The notes under the pieces were generated by a model. That model did not search any database and was not told where the DNA came from. It saw nothing but the letters and a program-made list of their open reading frames with translations. A program made the position numbers and the translations under genes. From Aliarcobacter cryaerophilus (GTDB lineage Bacteria > Campylobacterota > Campylobacteria > Campylobacterales > Arcobacteraceae): 64,000 nt of DNA. Shown piece after piece: positions 8,946-18,538 of this stretch. Position 1 is the stretch's first letter. Each line of letters opens with the position of its first letter. Location: NCBI RefSeq assembly GCF_014352935.1, contig NZ_CP060694.1:434001-498000 (forward strand). Direction: 5' to 3'.

Positions 8946-11933
8946 GTGAAAAATATATATGAATTTTTAAAAAATCTAAAAGATGAAAAAAGTTTAAAAA
9001 AGTGTCAGCTTCTAATAGTAAATGATGATTCACAAGCTCAAATAGCTTCAAATATAGTCTCTTTTTTAGGTTTCAAACCATTTGTTTTGGCTGATTTTAG
9101 AGCAAATTTTAAAGATGATTTACTCTCTTTTAGCGATGAGTTACAAGATATTACAAAATCTTTACAAGATTTCTACTCATATAAAAAAGAGGATAAAATA
9201 CTTATTTCTCCTATTAGAACAATATCTTTTCCAATGCCAAAAAAAGAGTGTTTTGCTGAGTTAAAAATTAGTTTTGCCGATAATCTTGATTTATCAGAGT
9301 TTAAAGACAAACTTTATAGCTGGGGATACTATTTTGTAGATATTGTTACAAGCTCTGGAGAAGTCTCTTTAAGAGGAGATATTTTTGATATTGCACCACT
9401 TGGAAGTGATTTTGGATATAGAGTAAGTTTGTTTGACAATGAAGTAGAAAGTATTAGAAAATTTGATATAGAAGATCAAAAATCACAAAAAGAGGAGCTT
9501 GATAGTTTTACAATAACTCCTGCTTTTTTGGCTTTAAGTCAAGATAATTTTGAAGAGTTAAGCTCTAAAATAGAACTCTCTTCAAGTGATGCTTTTGTAA
9601 AAGATATTCACTCTTTGGGATTTTGGTATTTAGATGATTTAGCACACTATTTACCACAAAATATGGATTCATTTATTACACAAGAAGCTCTAAATGAACT
9701 AGATGAAGCATATATTTTTGAAGAAAAAAGGCTAAATAAAGATAAGTTTTTAACTATTCCTCAAATATATTCAAGTAAAGAGTATAAAGAGATAAGCCCA
9801 TCAAATATAAAAGAGTTTATCTCTTTTCATAAAGATAAAAAAATTACGATTATAACTACAAGTGAAGCAAGAGTAAAAGCTCTTGATTTACCACTTGATG
9901 ATAAAGCAATAAAATATCATTTTAGTGATGAGATAATAAATCTTTTGGGTAGCAATGAATTAATTATCTCTTTAAATAAAGAGATAAAGAAAAAGAGAAA
10001 AAAAAGAGTAAAACTTGTTGTTGATGAGTTGGTTCTTAATGATTTTGTAGTTCATGAAAAACATGGAATTGGAATTTACAAAGGAATTGAACCAGTTACT
10101 ATAATGGGTGCTAAAAGAGATTTTGTAGTAATAAATTATCAAGGTGAAGATAGACTTTTAATTCCTGTTGAAAATATTGATACTATTGATAGATATGTTG
10201 CAGATGGTGAAAGTTATGCAATAGTTGATAAACTTGGTCGTGGAAGTTTTGCAAAATTAAAAGAGAAGGTAAAAGATAGACTTTTTGAAATAGCAAATGA
10301 CATTATAAGACTTGCAGCAGCACGTGAGCTTGTAAATGGTATTAAAATAGATATAGATGATTATTTAATAAAAGATTTTCAATTATCTGCTGGATTTAAA
10401 TATACAAAGGATCAAACTAGAAGTATAAATGAGATTTTAGCTGATTTAAGTAGTGGAAAAGTTATGGATAGGCTTTTAAGTGGTGATGTTGGTTTTGGGA
10501 AAACTGAGGTTGCTATGAATGCCTTACTTGCTGTTATAAATAGTGGATATCAAACAGTTTTTGTATGTCCAACTACACTTTTGGCAACTCAACACTATCA
10601 CTCAATTTCAAAAAGATTTAAAGAGTTTGGAATAGAAGTTTATAAGCTAGATGGTAAAACTAGTACAAAAGAGAAGAACAGTATAAAAAATGGTTTAGAG
10701 GATGGCTCTATAAAACTGGTAATTGGAACGCACTCTTTGCTTGATGTAAAAACTTCTAATCTTGCACTTGTGATAATTGATGAAGAGCATAAATTTGGTG
10801 TAAAACAAAAAGAGAAACTAAAAGCTTTAAGAGAAGATGTACATATTTTTTCTATGAGCGCAACACCAATTCCAAGAACTTTAAATCTAGCCTTATCAAA
10901 ACTAAAAGGAATGAGTAGCTTGCTTACACCTCCAAGTGAGAGATTGGGTGTGAGAACTTTTGTAAAAGAGTATAGTGATGCTTTAATCAAAGAAGTTATA
11001 TTAAGAGAAAAAAGAAGAGGTGGACAACTTTTTTATGTTCACAATAACATAGCCTCTATTGAAGCTAAGAAAAAAGATTTACTCCAAATTGTCCCAAATA
11101 TAAAAATAGAGATTATTCACTCTCAAATAAAAGCAGATGCAACAGAAAAAATAATAGAAGCTTTTGAAAACAAAGAGTTTGATATTTTACTTGCAACCTC
11201 TATTGTAGAAAGTGGAATTCACCTACCAAATGCAAACTCAATAATAATTGATGGGGCAGATAGATTTGGAATTGCTGATTTGCATCAACTAAGAGGAAGA
11301 GTTGGGCGAAGTAACAAAGAGGGATTTTGTTACTATGTAGTTGAAGATAAGAGCAAAATAACACCTGAAGCTATAAAAAGATTAGTTGCTTTGGAATCTA
11401 ACTCATATTTAGGAAGTGGAACAGCACTTGCTCATCAAGATTTGGAAATAAGAGGTGGTGGAAATATTATTGGTGCTGAGCAAAGTGGACATATAAAACA
11501 GATTGGTTATGGTCTGTATCTTAAAATGCTTGAAGATACTTTGGCAGTTTTAAGTGGAGAAGCAAAAACCTCTGAACAAAATATTGATATAAAATTAGCA
11601 ATTTCTGCATATATTAGTGAAGATTATATAAGTGAAGATAGAATAAGACTTGAACTTTATAGAAGGTTAAGTAAAGCTGTGAGTAAAGAGACTTTATATG
11701 AGATTGAAGAAGAGATGGAAGATAGATTTGGAAAACTAGATATTCCAACAAAACAGTTTTTAGAGTTAATTTTAATAAAAATTTTAGCTATTGCTAAAGG
11801 AATAAATCAAATAAGCTCTTATGAGATGAATATAACTTTTATAAAATCTGATGGAGTAAAAGAGACAATAAAATCAAGAAGCAAAGATGATGACGATATT
11901 ATAAGTGCGACTTTGGAGTATTTAAGAAAGTAA
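8946..11933 (+). CDS. mfd: Transcription-repair coupling factor Mfd
   Basis: A DNA translocase that removes RNA polymerase stalled at lesions and recruits UvrA. At 995 residues it is shorter than the E. coli protein but has the usual domains: a UvrB-like N-terminus, the RNA-polymerase-interacting domain (DFVVHEKHGIGIYKGIE), the RecG-like helicase with Walker A GDVGFGKT (513-520) and DEEH (612-615), then a C-terminal TRCF domain. The start codon is GTG, with the upstream gene's stop two bases before it. Nothing suggests truncation. Confidence 0.96.
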   Translation: MKNIYEFLKNLKDEKSLKKCQLLIVNDDSQAQIASNIVSFLGFKPFVLADFRANFKDDLLSFSDELQDITKSLQDFYSYKKEDKILISPIRTISFPMPKKECFAELKISFADNLDLSEFKDKLYSWGYYFVDIVTSSGEVSLRGDIFDIAPLGSDFGYRVSLFDNEVESIRKFDIEDQKSQKEELDSFTITPAFLALSQDNFEELSSKIELSSSDAFVKDIHSLGFWYLDDLAHYLPQNMDSFITQEALNELDEAYIFEEKRLNKDKFLTIPQIYSSKEYKEISPSNIKEFISFHKDKKITIITTSEARVKALDLPLDDKAIKYHFSDEIINLLGSNELIISLNKEIKKKRKKRVKLVVDELVLNDFVVHEKHGIGIYKGIEPVTIMGAKRDFVVINYQGEDRLLIPVENIDTIDRYVADGESYAIVDKLGRGSFAKLKEKVKDRLFEIANDIIRLAAARELVNGIKIDIDDYLIKDFQLSAGFKYTKDQTRSINEILADLSSGKVMDRLLSGDVGFGKTEVAMNALLAVINSGYQTVFVCPTTLLATQHYHSISKRFKEFGIEVYKLDGKTSTKEKNSIKNGLEDGSIKLVIGTHSLLDVKTSNLALVIIDEEHKFGVKQKEKLKALREDVHIFSMSATPIPRTLNLALSKLKGMSSLLTPPSERLGVRTFVKEYSDALIKEVILREKRRGGQLFYVHNNIASIEAKKKDLLQIVPNIKIEIIHSQIKADATEKIIEAFENKEFDILLATSIVESGIHLPNANSIIIDGADRFGIADLHQLRGRVGRSNKEGFCYYVVEDKSKITPEAIKRLVALESNSYLGSGTALAHQDLEIRGGGNIIGAEQSGHIKQIGYGLYLKMLEDTLAVLSGEAKTSEQNIDIKLAISAYISEDYISEDRIRLELYRRLSKAVSKETLYEIEEEMEDRFGKLDIPTKQFLELILIKILAIAKGINQISSYEMNITFIKSDGVKETIKSRSKDDDDIISATLEYLRK

Positions 11934-11934
11934 A

Positions 11935-11994
11935 ATGATAAATTTACTTTACATTTTTTATAAAAAACTCTATAATGATAAGTAAATTTATCAT
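11935..11994 (+). promoter_or_regulatory. hipA-hipB promoter overlapped by two palindromic operators
   Basis: TTTACA (11948-11953) and TATAAT (11971-11976) are separated by 17 bases, a near-ideal sigma-70 promoter. A palindrome ATGATAA-N6-TTATCAT (11975-11994) overlaps the -10 box. An imperfect copy, ATGATAA-N6-TTTACAT (11935-11954), overlaps the -35 box exactly 40 bases upstream, about four helical turns. Together they also form a 15-base inverted repeat (11935-11949 with 11980-11994). This is the arrangement expected for autorepression by a HipB dimer; binding is inferred. Confidence 0.75.
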
Positions 11995-12006
11995 AAAAGT
12001 TGAGAA

Positions 12007-13203
12007 ATGGAAAAAATATATGTAAATATAGATGATACAAATGTTGGTGAGTTATTTTTTGAAAAAGATAAAAATCAATATGGATTTAATTATTTGAAAA
12101 ATTATAAACCAATCTCTTTGATTATGCCTTATAAAAGCTCCTCTTATATTTGGAAATATAAACTTCACCCAATTTTTGATATGAATATGCCAGAAGGTTA
12201 TCTTTTTGAACTTTTTAAAAAATATTTGACAAAAGAGTATGGATATATTGATGATTTTTTAGTTTTTTCTCATATTTGTTCAAATATTCAAAGTAGATTA
12301 ACATACAAAAGTGAGTTTGAAAAAAAAGAGTTTTTCTCTTTTGATTTAAATGAAGTTATGCAAAATGATACACAAGAGACATTTTACAAAATTGTTACAA
12401 CTTTTTTGGATAAAAATGCAATCTCAGGAATTCAGCCAAAATCTTTGGCAATTTTAGAAGATAAAGAGAGTCTAATCTCAAAAGAGTACATAATAAAAAC
12501 TTGGGCGGATGAATATCCACAACTTGCGCTAAATGAGTATTTTTGTTTAAAAGCTATTCTTAAAACAGATGTAAAAATCCCAAATATAAAAGTTTCTAAA
12601 AATGGCAAATTTTTATTGGTAGAGCGATTTAATTATGATAAACAAACTGATAGTTTTTTGGGCTTTGAAGAGATACTTTGCCTGCTTGGGAAAAATAAAG
12701 ATGAAAAATATAGTGGAAGTTATGAACAAATATCAAAAGTGATTTATAGTGTAAGTACTCAAAAACTTGAAGATATGAAAAGCTTTTATAAACTAATAAT
12801 CATGAATTATTTGCTTAAAAATGGTGATGCTCATCTTAAAAATTTTGGAATACTTTATAGTAGTGATTTTTCGCAAATTTTTTTTGCACCAGCTTATGAT
12901 GTGGTAAATACAGTTGTATATTTTCATAAAGATAGACCAGCTTTAAGTATGTTTGGAAAAAAAGTTTGGTTTGGAAAAAAAGAGCTTGTTAAGTTTGGGA
13001 TACAAAACTGTTATTTAAATGAAAATGAGGCAAATGAAATATATGAACTTTGTATAAAAGCTTTGAAAAGTTCTATATTTGAGCTTGAAGAGTATTTGAA
13101 AAGTGATAAAAGTTTTGAAGAGATTGGAACAAAGATGTTAAATATTTGGAAGTTATCACTTGATGAAAAAACATACAAGGAGATACCAAATGAAACTATA
13201 TGA
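12007..13203 (+). CDS. hipA: HipA-family serine/threonine kinase toxin
   Basis: The toxin half of a HipAB-type system. Family members phosphorylate translation factors such as glutamyl-tRNA synthetase, halt growth and promote persistence. It is 398 residues long. ISGIQPKSLAIL is the ATP-loop motif of the family, NGDAHLKNFG (272-281) is the catalytic loop with D274, and APAYDVV carries the metal-binding Asp. The kinase motifs look intact. Unusually, the toxin gene lies upstream of the antitoxin gene, overlapping it by 14 bases. The substrate of this copy is unknown. Confidence 0.88.
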   Translation: MEKIYVNIDDTNVGELFFEKDKNQYGFNYLKNYKPISLIMPYKSSSYIWKYKLHPIFDMNMPEGYLFELFKKYLTKEYGYIDDFLVFSHICSNIQSRLTYKSEFEKKEFFSFDLNEVMQNDTQETFYKIVTTFLDKNAISGIQPKSLAILEDKESLISKEYIIKTWADEYPQLALNEYFCLKAILKTDVKIPNIKVSKNGKFLLVERFNYDKQTDSFLGFEEILCLLGKNKDEKYSGSYEQISKVIYSVSTQKLEDMKSFYKLIIMNYLLKNGDAHLKNFGILYSSDFSQIFFAPAYDVVNTVVYFHKDRPALSMFGKKVWFGKKELVKFGIQNCYLNENEANEIYELCIKALKSSIFELEEYLKSDKSFEEIGTKMLNIWKLSLDEKTYKEIPNETI

Positions 13204-13426
13204 AATAGGGCAAAAAATTAGAATTTTAAGAGAAGAAAAAAAACTAACTCAAGAAGAACTTGCAAATATTTGTGGAATAAGTAGAGTAACTTTAGGCAAA
13301 GTTGAAAAGGGTGAACTTGGAAATACAAGTGTTAAAACTCTTGATTTGATTTTAGATAGTTTAGGTTTTGAAATAGAGTTTAAAACCAAACAAAATTTTG
13401 GACTTCCTAGTTTGGATGAGTTGTAA
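13190..13426 (+). CDS. hipB: HipB-like XRE-family antitoxin/repressor
   Basis: A 78-residue helix-turn-helix protein: GQKIRILREEKKLTQEELA, then GISRVTLGKVEKGE as the recognition helix, and a short C-terminal tail ending PSLDEL. It should neutralise HipA and bind the operators upstream of hipA. The start at 13190 was chosen because AGGAGA lies 4 to 5 bases upstream. A frame from 13160 has no ribosome site. It overlaps the 3' end of hipA by 14 bases, implying coupled translation. Confidence 0.88.
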   Translation: MKLYEIGQKIRILREEKKLTQEELANICGISRVTLGKVEKGELGNTSVKTLDLILDSLGFEIEFKTKQNFGLPSLDEL

Positions 13427-13438
13427 AATGGAGATTTT

Positions 13439-13963
13439 ATGCAAGATTTAAAATTTAGAGTATTAAAAAAAGATGATATAAAAGCAGTTGTAGAACTAAT
13501 AAACAAAGCATATAGAGAAAACAATCCAAACTCTTGGACAAGTGAAGCTCATTTACTTAGTGGAATTAGGGTAAATGAAGATATGCTAAATGAAATTTTA
13601 GAGAATAAAAATATAGTTACATATATAGCTTTATTAGATGAAAAAATTGTAGCAACAATTCAAACAAAGATAGAAGCTGAAGATATACATATTGGGCTTT
13701 TTGCAGTTCATCCAGATTTTCAAAGCTTTGGAGTAGGGAAAAAGCTTTTAGCTTTTGCAGAAGAAAGCTCTAAAAAACTTTGGAAAAAATCAAGCTTTGT
13801 GATGGAAGTAATCTCAAATAGAGTTGAGCTAAGAGATTACTATATTAGAAGAGGTTATAAAGATACAAAGACTTTTATAGAGTTTCCAAAATCAAATTAT
13901 TGGTTACCACTTGTAGATGAAGAGTTAAAACTTTTGGTTTTGAGAAAAGAAATTTTAAGGTAG
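13439..13963 (+). CDS. GNAT-family N-acetyltransferase
   Basis: A 174-residue acetyl-CoA-dependent transferase. GLFAVHPDFQSFGVGKKLL is motif A of the GNAT fold with the Q/R-x-x-G-x-G/A acetyl-CoA loop. YYIRRGYK near the end is the motif-B region. The acceptor substrate cannot be inferred. It begins 12 bases after hipB and may be co-transcribed with the toxin-antitoxin pair. tamA follows after 6 bases. Confidence 0.85.
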   Translation: MQDLKFRVLKKDDIKAVVELINKAYRENNPNSWTSEAHLLSGIRVNEDMLNEILENKNIVTYIALLDEKIVATIQTKIEAEDIHIGLFAVHPDFQSFGVGKKLLAFAEESSKKLWKKSSFVMEVISNRVELRDYYIRRGYKDTKTFIEFPKSNYWLPLVDEELKLLVLRKEILR

Positions 13964-13969
13964 ATAAAA

Positions 13970-15661
13970 TTGTTTAAAATATTTTTAATTATTTCAATAC
14001 TATTTTTAAACTCTTTAGCAAATGATATAAAAACTATTGAGTATAAAGGCGATATAGATTTAGTTTTAGGTGATTTTTCTAAATCAAACCTTGATGCTAT
14101 ATGTGGTTTTTCATATCCAGAGATTTATAAAATTTGGAAAAAAAATCCAACTTTTACTTCTAAAGATATAGAAAATTGTAGTGAATTATTAAAAGAGTAT
14201 TCACAAAGCTTAGGTTTTTATAAAGCTAAAATTGATTACGAGATTAAAAATGATATTGCGACAATAAATATATTTAGAAATGAAGCAATAAAAGTTTCAT
14301 CTATAAAAGTAGAAGATGAGTATAAAAAATTTGTAAATTTTACAAAAGATGAGGTTTTTATATCTTCTAAATTTAGTGAATCAAAAAAAAATATAAGAAA
14401 ATATTTAAATGAAAATGGCTATGCAAAAGCAGATATAAATGCCAAAGCTTACGTAAATTTGGATGAGTACAAAGTTGAGTTAATTTACATAATAACAAAA
14501 AACAAGCTTCAATACTTTGGTGATATCAATATTCAAAATAGTGCAAATCTTAGTCAAGAGCTTTTACAAAAGCATATAGAGTTTAAAAAAGGAGATATTT
14601 ATAATTCTAGACTTCTTGATAAAACTTATGAAAATCTATATAACTTTGGGATTTATAAAACTATTATAGTTGAACCAAATTTTAATTCAAATAGTGATTT
14701 TATTCCTGTAAATATAAAATTAGAAGAGGGCTTTTTTAAAGAAAACAGTTTTGGGTTTGGTTATGACACTGATAAAAAATTTAGATTTAAAGCTCAACAT
14801 AAAAATGAGAATTTTTTAGGAGATTTAAAGCAGTTTACTATTGGAACAAAGGTAAATAGCGAAGGTTATGAACTTTATAATAATATCTTTGATCCATATT
14901 TTATAAAAGATAATATCTCTTTAAATAATGATATTTCGTATGAAAATATGGATTATACAAGTTATTCTCAAAAGAAGATAGAAAATAAATTAACTTTTTC
15001 AAAAGAGATTTTCACTTTACCAAATAGTGTTGGATTTTTAGCTGAGCACTCTACGATTAAATCAGATTTAAAAGAGTACAAAAGTGGAACTTATCTTTTA
15101 AACTCCTTGTTTTATGAGATTAAATTAGATAGAAGAGATGATAGTTTAAATCCTAAAGATGGATATTTTTTATCTTTTTATATTGAAGATGGATCAAAAT
15201 TTATAGGAAGTGAGTATGATTATTTAAAAACTGTTTCTGATTTAAAATATATTAAAACTTTTGATAATCTTACTGCTTCTTTTAAAACAAAAATAGGTAC
15301 TCTTGATAGAGATTTGCCTATTTTTAAACACTTTTTTGCTGGAGGTGCATATAGTAATAGAGGTTATGCTTACGAAAAAGTTGGTGTAAAAGATAGTGAT
15401 GATAATCCATATGGTGGGCTTAGTATGATAGATAGTAGTTTGGAATTTGAGTATAATATTTATAAAAATATTGGTATTGTTACTTTTTTTGACTCTACAA
15501 TGCTTAGTTTAGAGTCAAATAATTTTAATGATAAATTCTACAACTCTTTTGGTTTTGGTGCTAGATATTATACTCCAATTGGTCCATTTAGAGTTGATTT
15601 TGGTTTTCCAAAAGATGATGGTGGATTTGTATTTCATATAGGAATAGGGCAAGTGTTTTGA
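13970..15661 (+). CDS. tamA: TamA-like Omp85 outer-membrane assembly protein
   Basis: A 563-residue outer-membrane protein of the BamA/TamA (Omp85) family that inserts beta-barrel proteins together with TamB. Residues 1-18 form a signal peptide (ending SLAN). POTRA-like repeats span about residues 20-260. The C-terminal beta-barrel contains GGAYSNRGYAYE (the RGY-type lid-lock motif) and PIGPFRVDFGFP near the end. The start codon is TTG. Only three POTRA domains, plus the overlapping tamB gene downstream (TTGA overlap), favour TamA over BamA. Confidence 0.88.
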   Translation: MFKIFLIISILFLNSLANDIKTIEYKGDIDLVLGDFSKSNLDAICGFSYPEIYKIWKKNPTFTSKDIENCSELLKEYSQSLGFYKAKIDYEIKNDIATINIFRNEAIKVSSIKVEDEYKKFVNFTKDEVFISSKFSESKKNIRKYLNENGYAKADINAKAYVNLDEYKVELIYIITKNKLQYFGDINIQNSANLSQELLQKHIEFKKGDIYNSRLLDKTYENLYNFGIYKTIIVEPNFNSNSDFIPVNIKLEEGFFKENSFGFGYDTDKKFRFKAQHKNENFLGDLKQFTIGTKVNSEGYELYNNIFDPYFIKDNISLNNDISYENMDYTSYSQKKIENKLTFSKEIFTLPNSVGFLAEHSTIKSDLKEYKSGTYLLNSLFYEIKLDRRDDSLNPKDGYFLSFYIEDGSKFIGSEYDYLKTVSDLKYIKTFDNLTASFKTKIGTLDRDLPIFKHFFAGGAYSNRGYAYEKVGVKDSDDNPYGGLSMIDSSLEFEYNIYKNIGIVTFFDSTMLSLESNNFNDKFYNSFGFGARYYTPIGPFRVDFGFPKDDGGFVFHIGIGQVF

Positions 15662-18538
15662 TAATTTTAAGAGCTTTAAAATATCTATTTTTTACAATAA
15701 TATCTTTATGTTTAGTAACATTTTTATATCTTATTACATCAAAAGATGTGACACAAAAAATATTTAACTATCTTAATGTTGAATTTCCTATAAAATATAG
15801 CAAAGTAGATGGAAGTATCTATGAAGGTATTAAAATATATGATTTAAACTACGATGATATGATAAAAGCAAAAACTATATATCTAAAACCAAATATTATT
15901 TCGCTTTTAGTAAAAGAGATAAATATATCTCTTTTAAAAGTAGAAAATATAACAATAGAAGATAAATTAATCTCATTCATAAAAGAGAGTAGTGAAACTC
16001 AAAATGAAAATAGTAGTTTTGAATTTCCTTTTTCTTTAGTCATAAAAAATCTTGAACTCTCAATGTATAATTTTTCATACGAAAATCAAAAAATAGATGA
16101 GATAGTTTTAAATGCTAAAAATATAAACTCAAATCTAAAAGATAAAATAAGTGCCATTCTATTTGCAAAAATCAAATCAAATTTAGCAAATATTGAAGCA
16201 AATATGCAAATTGAAAATAATATATATAAACTTAATTCAAATATTGATTTAAAGGAGTATGCAAAATCAAAAATCAATTTAAATGCAACTGGAGATTTAG
16301 AAAAAGTTAGTTTCTCTATAAAAAGTGATGATTTAAAAGTTTTAAATTTAAAAGAGAATATTGATATAAAAGATATAAAACTTATAGGAAATTATGATAT
16401 TAAAAATTCTAATCTTGATATTTCAACTTTAACATCTAACTTAAATTATGAACAAATTTTTATAAAGCTAGATGCAAAAGCCAATCTTTTAAACAATGAT
16501 TTAGATAGTTTAAAATTTCAAGCAAATTTTTACACAACTATAAAAAGAGTATTTATAAATCTTTAGAAAAAGATTTAAATATAAAATCAAATTTTATAGG
16601 AGATTTAAAGCAGATAGAGTTTAAAAATATTTTAGAATCAAACTCCATAAAAATAGATGATTTTTTCTTAAAAATAGATAGTTCAAATTTAAATGGAGTT
16701 GCAAAAATAGATAATAAAAATATAGAGATTGTTTCTACTTTTGATATTTTTACTAATTATGCAAATAAAAAATCGAATTTGGATTTAAAGTTAAATTTAG
16801 ATGATTTTGAAAATTTATCTTTAAATTCAAAATCTGTTATTGAAAGTTTGAAATACGAAAATTTTAATTTAAAAGAGTTGGGAAATATTAATATAAACTC
16901 TAGTTACAAAAAAACTTTTTGAATATGGATTTAAACTCAAAGTATATAAATATGAATTTAAACACAAAAAATCTTAAAAAAATTATGTTTGATTTTAATA
17001 TAAAAAATTTAAATCCAAACAATATTTATAAATTAGATAACAATATAAAAATTTCAAAGATAAGCTCAAATATAAAAGGAGAGTTTGAAGATAACCTTAC
17101 TTTAAAATCAAATACTATTTTAAATGATAGTTTTAATATAGATGTTGAAGTAAAAAATAAAAATAGTAATCTTGAAACAAAGTTTGAAAATATCTCTTTT
17201 AAATCAATTTTAAATAAAAATTCTGAAGCTTTAAATATAAAAACAGATATAAAAGAGCTTAATTTATTTGAAAAAGAGTTAAAAAAGATTTTGGAAATTC
17301 CAGATTTAAATCTTTTTGGTTTTGTAAATATTAATTTAGAGATATTAAAAAATCGAGTTAATTTTGATATTTTAACTCCTAAGATTTCTTTTCTTAATCA
17401 AAATATAGAAAATATAGATATAAAAGGAAATTTTGAAGAGGAGAGAGTTATTTTTGATAATATAGATTTTCATATAAATAAGATATATGATATAAATTTT
17501 AATAAAAAATTTACATTATTAAAAAAGGCTTTTTTTAATATATCAAATTTTTCTTCAAACTTTGAGTTTGAAAATATAACTATAAATAGTTCAAAAGATA
17601 AGAAAGATTTGATTTTAAATATAACTACAAAAGATTTCTTTGTAGAGCACCTTTTGTATGGAAAAGGATTTATAAATTCTAATGTGGATATTAATATTAA
17701 TGAAAATAGTAAAATCTATATATCTGGCTTTGTAAACCCCAATAAATTAGTAAGTTCTTATAATATTCCAGCTTTAAATATTAGTAATGATAGAGATATA
17801 ATTATTGTAAATAGTGGAGATAATGAGATAAAAAAAGATTTTTTTACCAAAAATATTGCACTTGATTTAAAAATTATCTCAAAAGAGATTAAATATATTA
17901 CAAAAAATATAGAACTAAAACTAGATGCTGATTTACAAATCAAAAAAGAGTTTGAAGAAGATTTAAGAATTTTTGGAAGAGTTTCAAATATAAATGGAGT
18001 TTTTAGTCAACTTGGAAAAACATATAAAATAGAGAATTCAAATTTACAATTTAGAGGGTTAGAAACTATAAACCCTATTTTGGATATTAAAGCAAATACA
18101 AAAATTGATAATGTAGAGATTTTTATTGATATTACAGGTAATATGGAAAACCCTAGATTAAACTTAAAATCAAATCCACCTATGAACTCAAAAGATATTT
18201 TGTCTTATTTGATTTTTGGAACAAAATTTTCAAATAGTTCGATGAATGAACAAAATAAAGAGGCACAAGCTTCTTTATTTATATTAAATGAGTTATCAAA
18301 AGATTATGTAAAAGAGTTAGGAATTGATATATTACACTTTGATTATGATCCAAAAACTCAATATATAGAGACAACAGTTGGTAAAAAAATAGGTGAAAAA
18401 AATCAAATTATAATTAAAAACAAAGCTACAAATGGAGAGTTAATTTTTTTAAGAGAGCTTACAAAACTTTGGAATTTGGAGTTGGGTCTTATGGAAAAGA
18501 CCCAAAGTATAGATTTGATTTATAAAAAAAGGTATTAA
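15658..18538 (+). pseudogene. tamB: TamB-like translocation/assembly protein, interrupted by two frame changes
   Basis: The intact form would be about 960 residues: one N-terminal inner-membrane helix, a long repetitive beta-strand body, and a C-terminal DUF490 domain (PMNSKDILSYLIFGTKFS). The reading frame runs from 15658 to 16566 and shifts near 16542-16546, where an A5 run would restore frame as A6. It continues in another frame to about 16921, then shifts again at an A7-C-T5 run, where one extra A or T restores it. From there it is open to 18538. All three segments read as the same low-complexity Asn/Lys/Ile-rich protein. Both events are one-base losses in homopolymers, so read errors are as plausible as true inactivation. 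The TTG start overlaps the tamA stop. Confidence 0.8.

Noticed and set aside
18482-18505. Hairpin TTGGGTCTT/AAGACCCAA near the end of tamB
   Set aside because: It lies inside the coding region, about 30-55 bases before the stop and without a T-run. It was not called as a terminator, though it may contribute at the convergent tamB-ponA junction.
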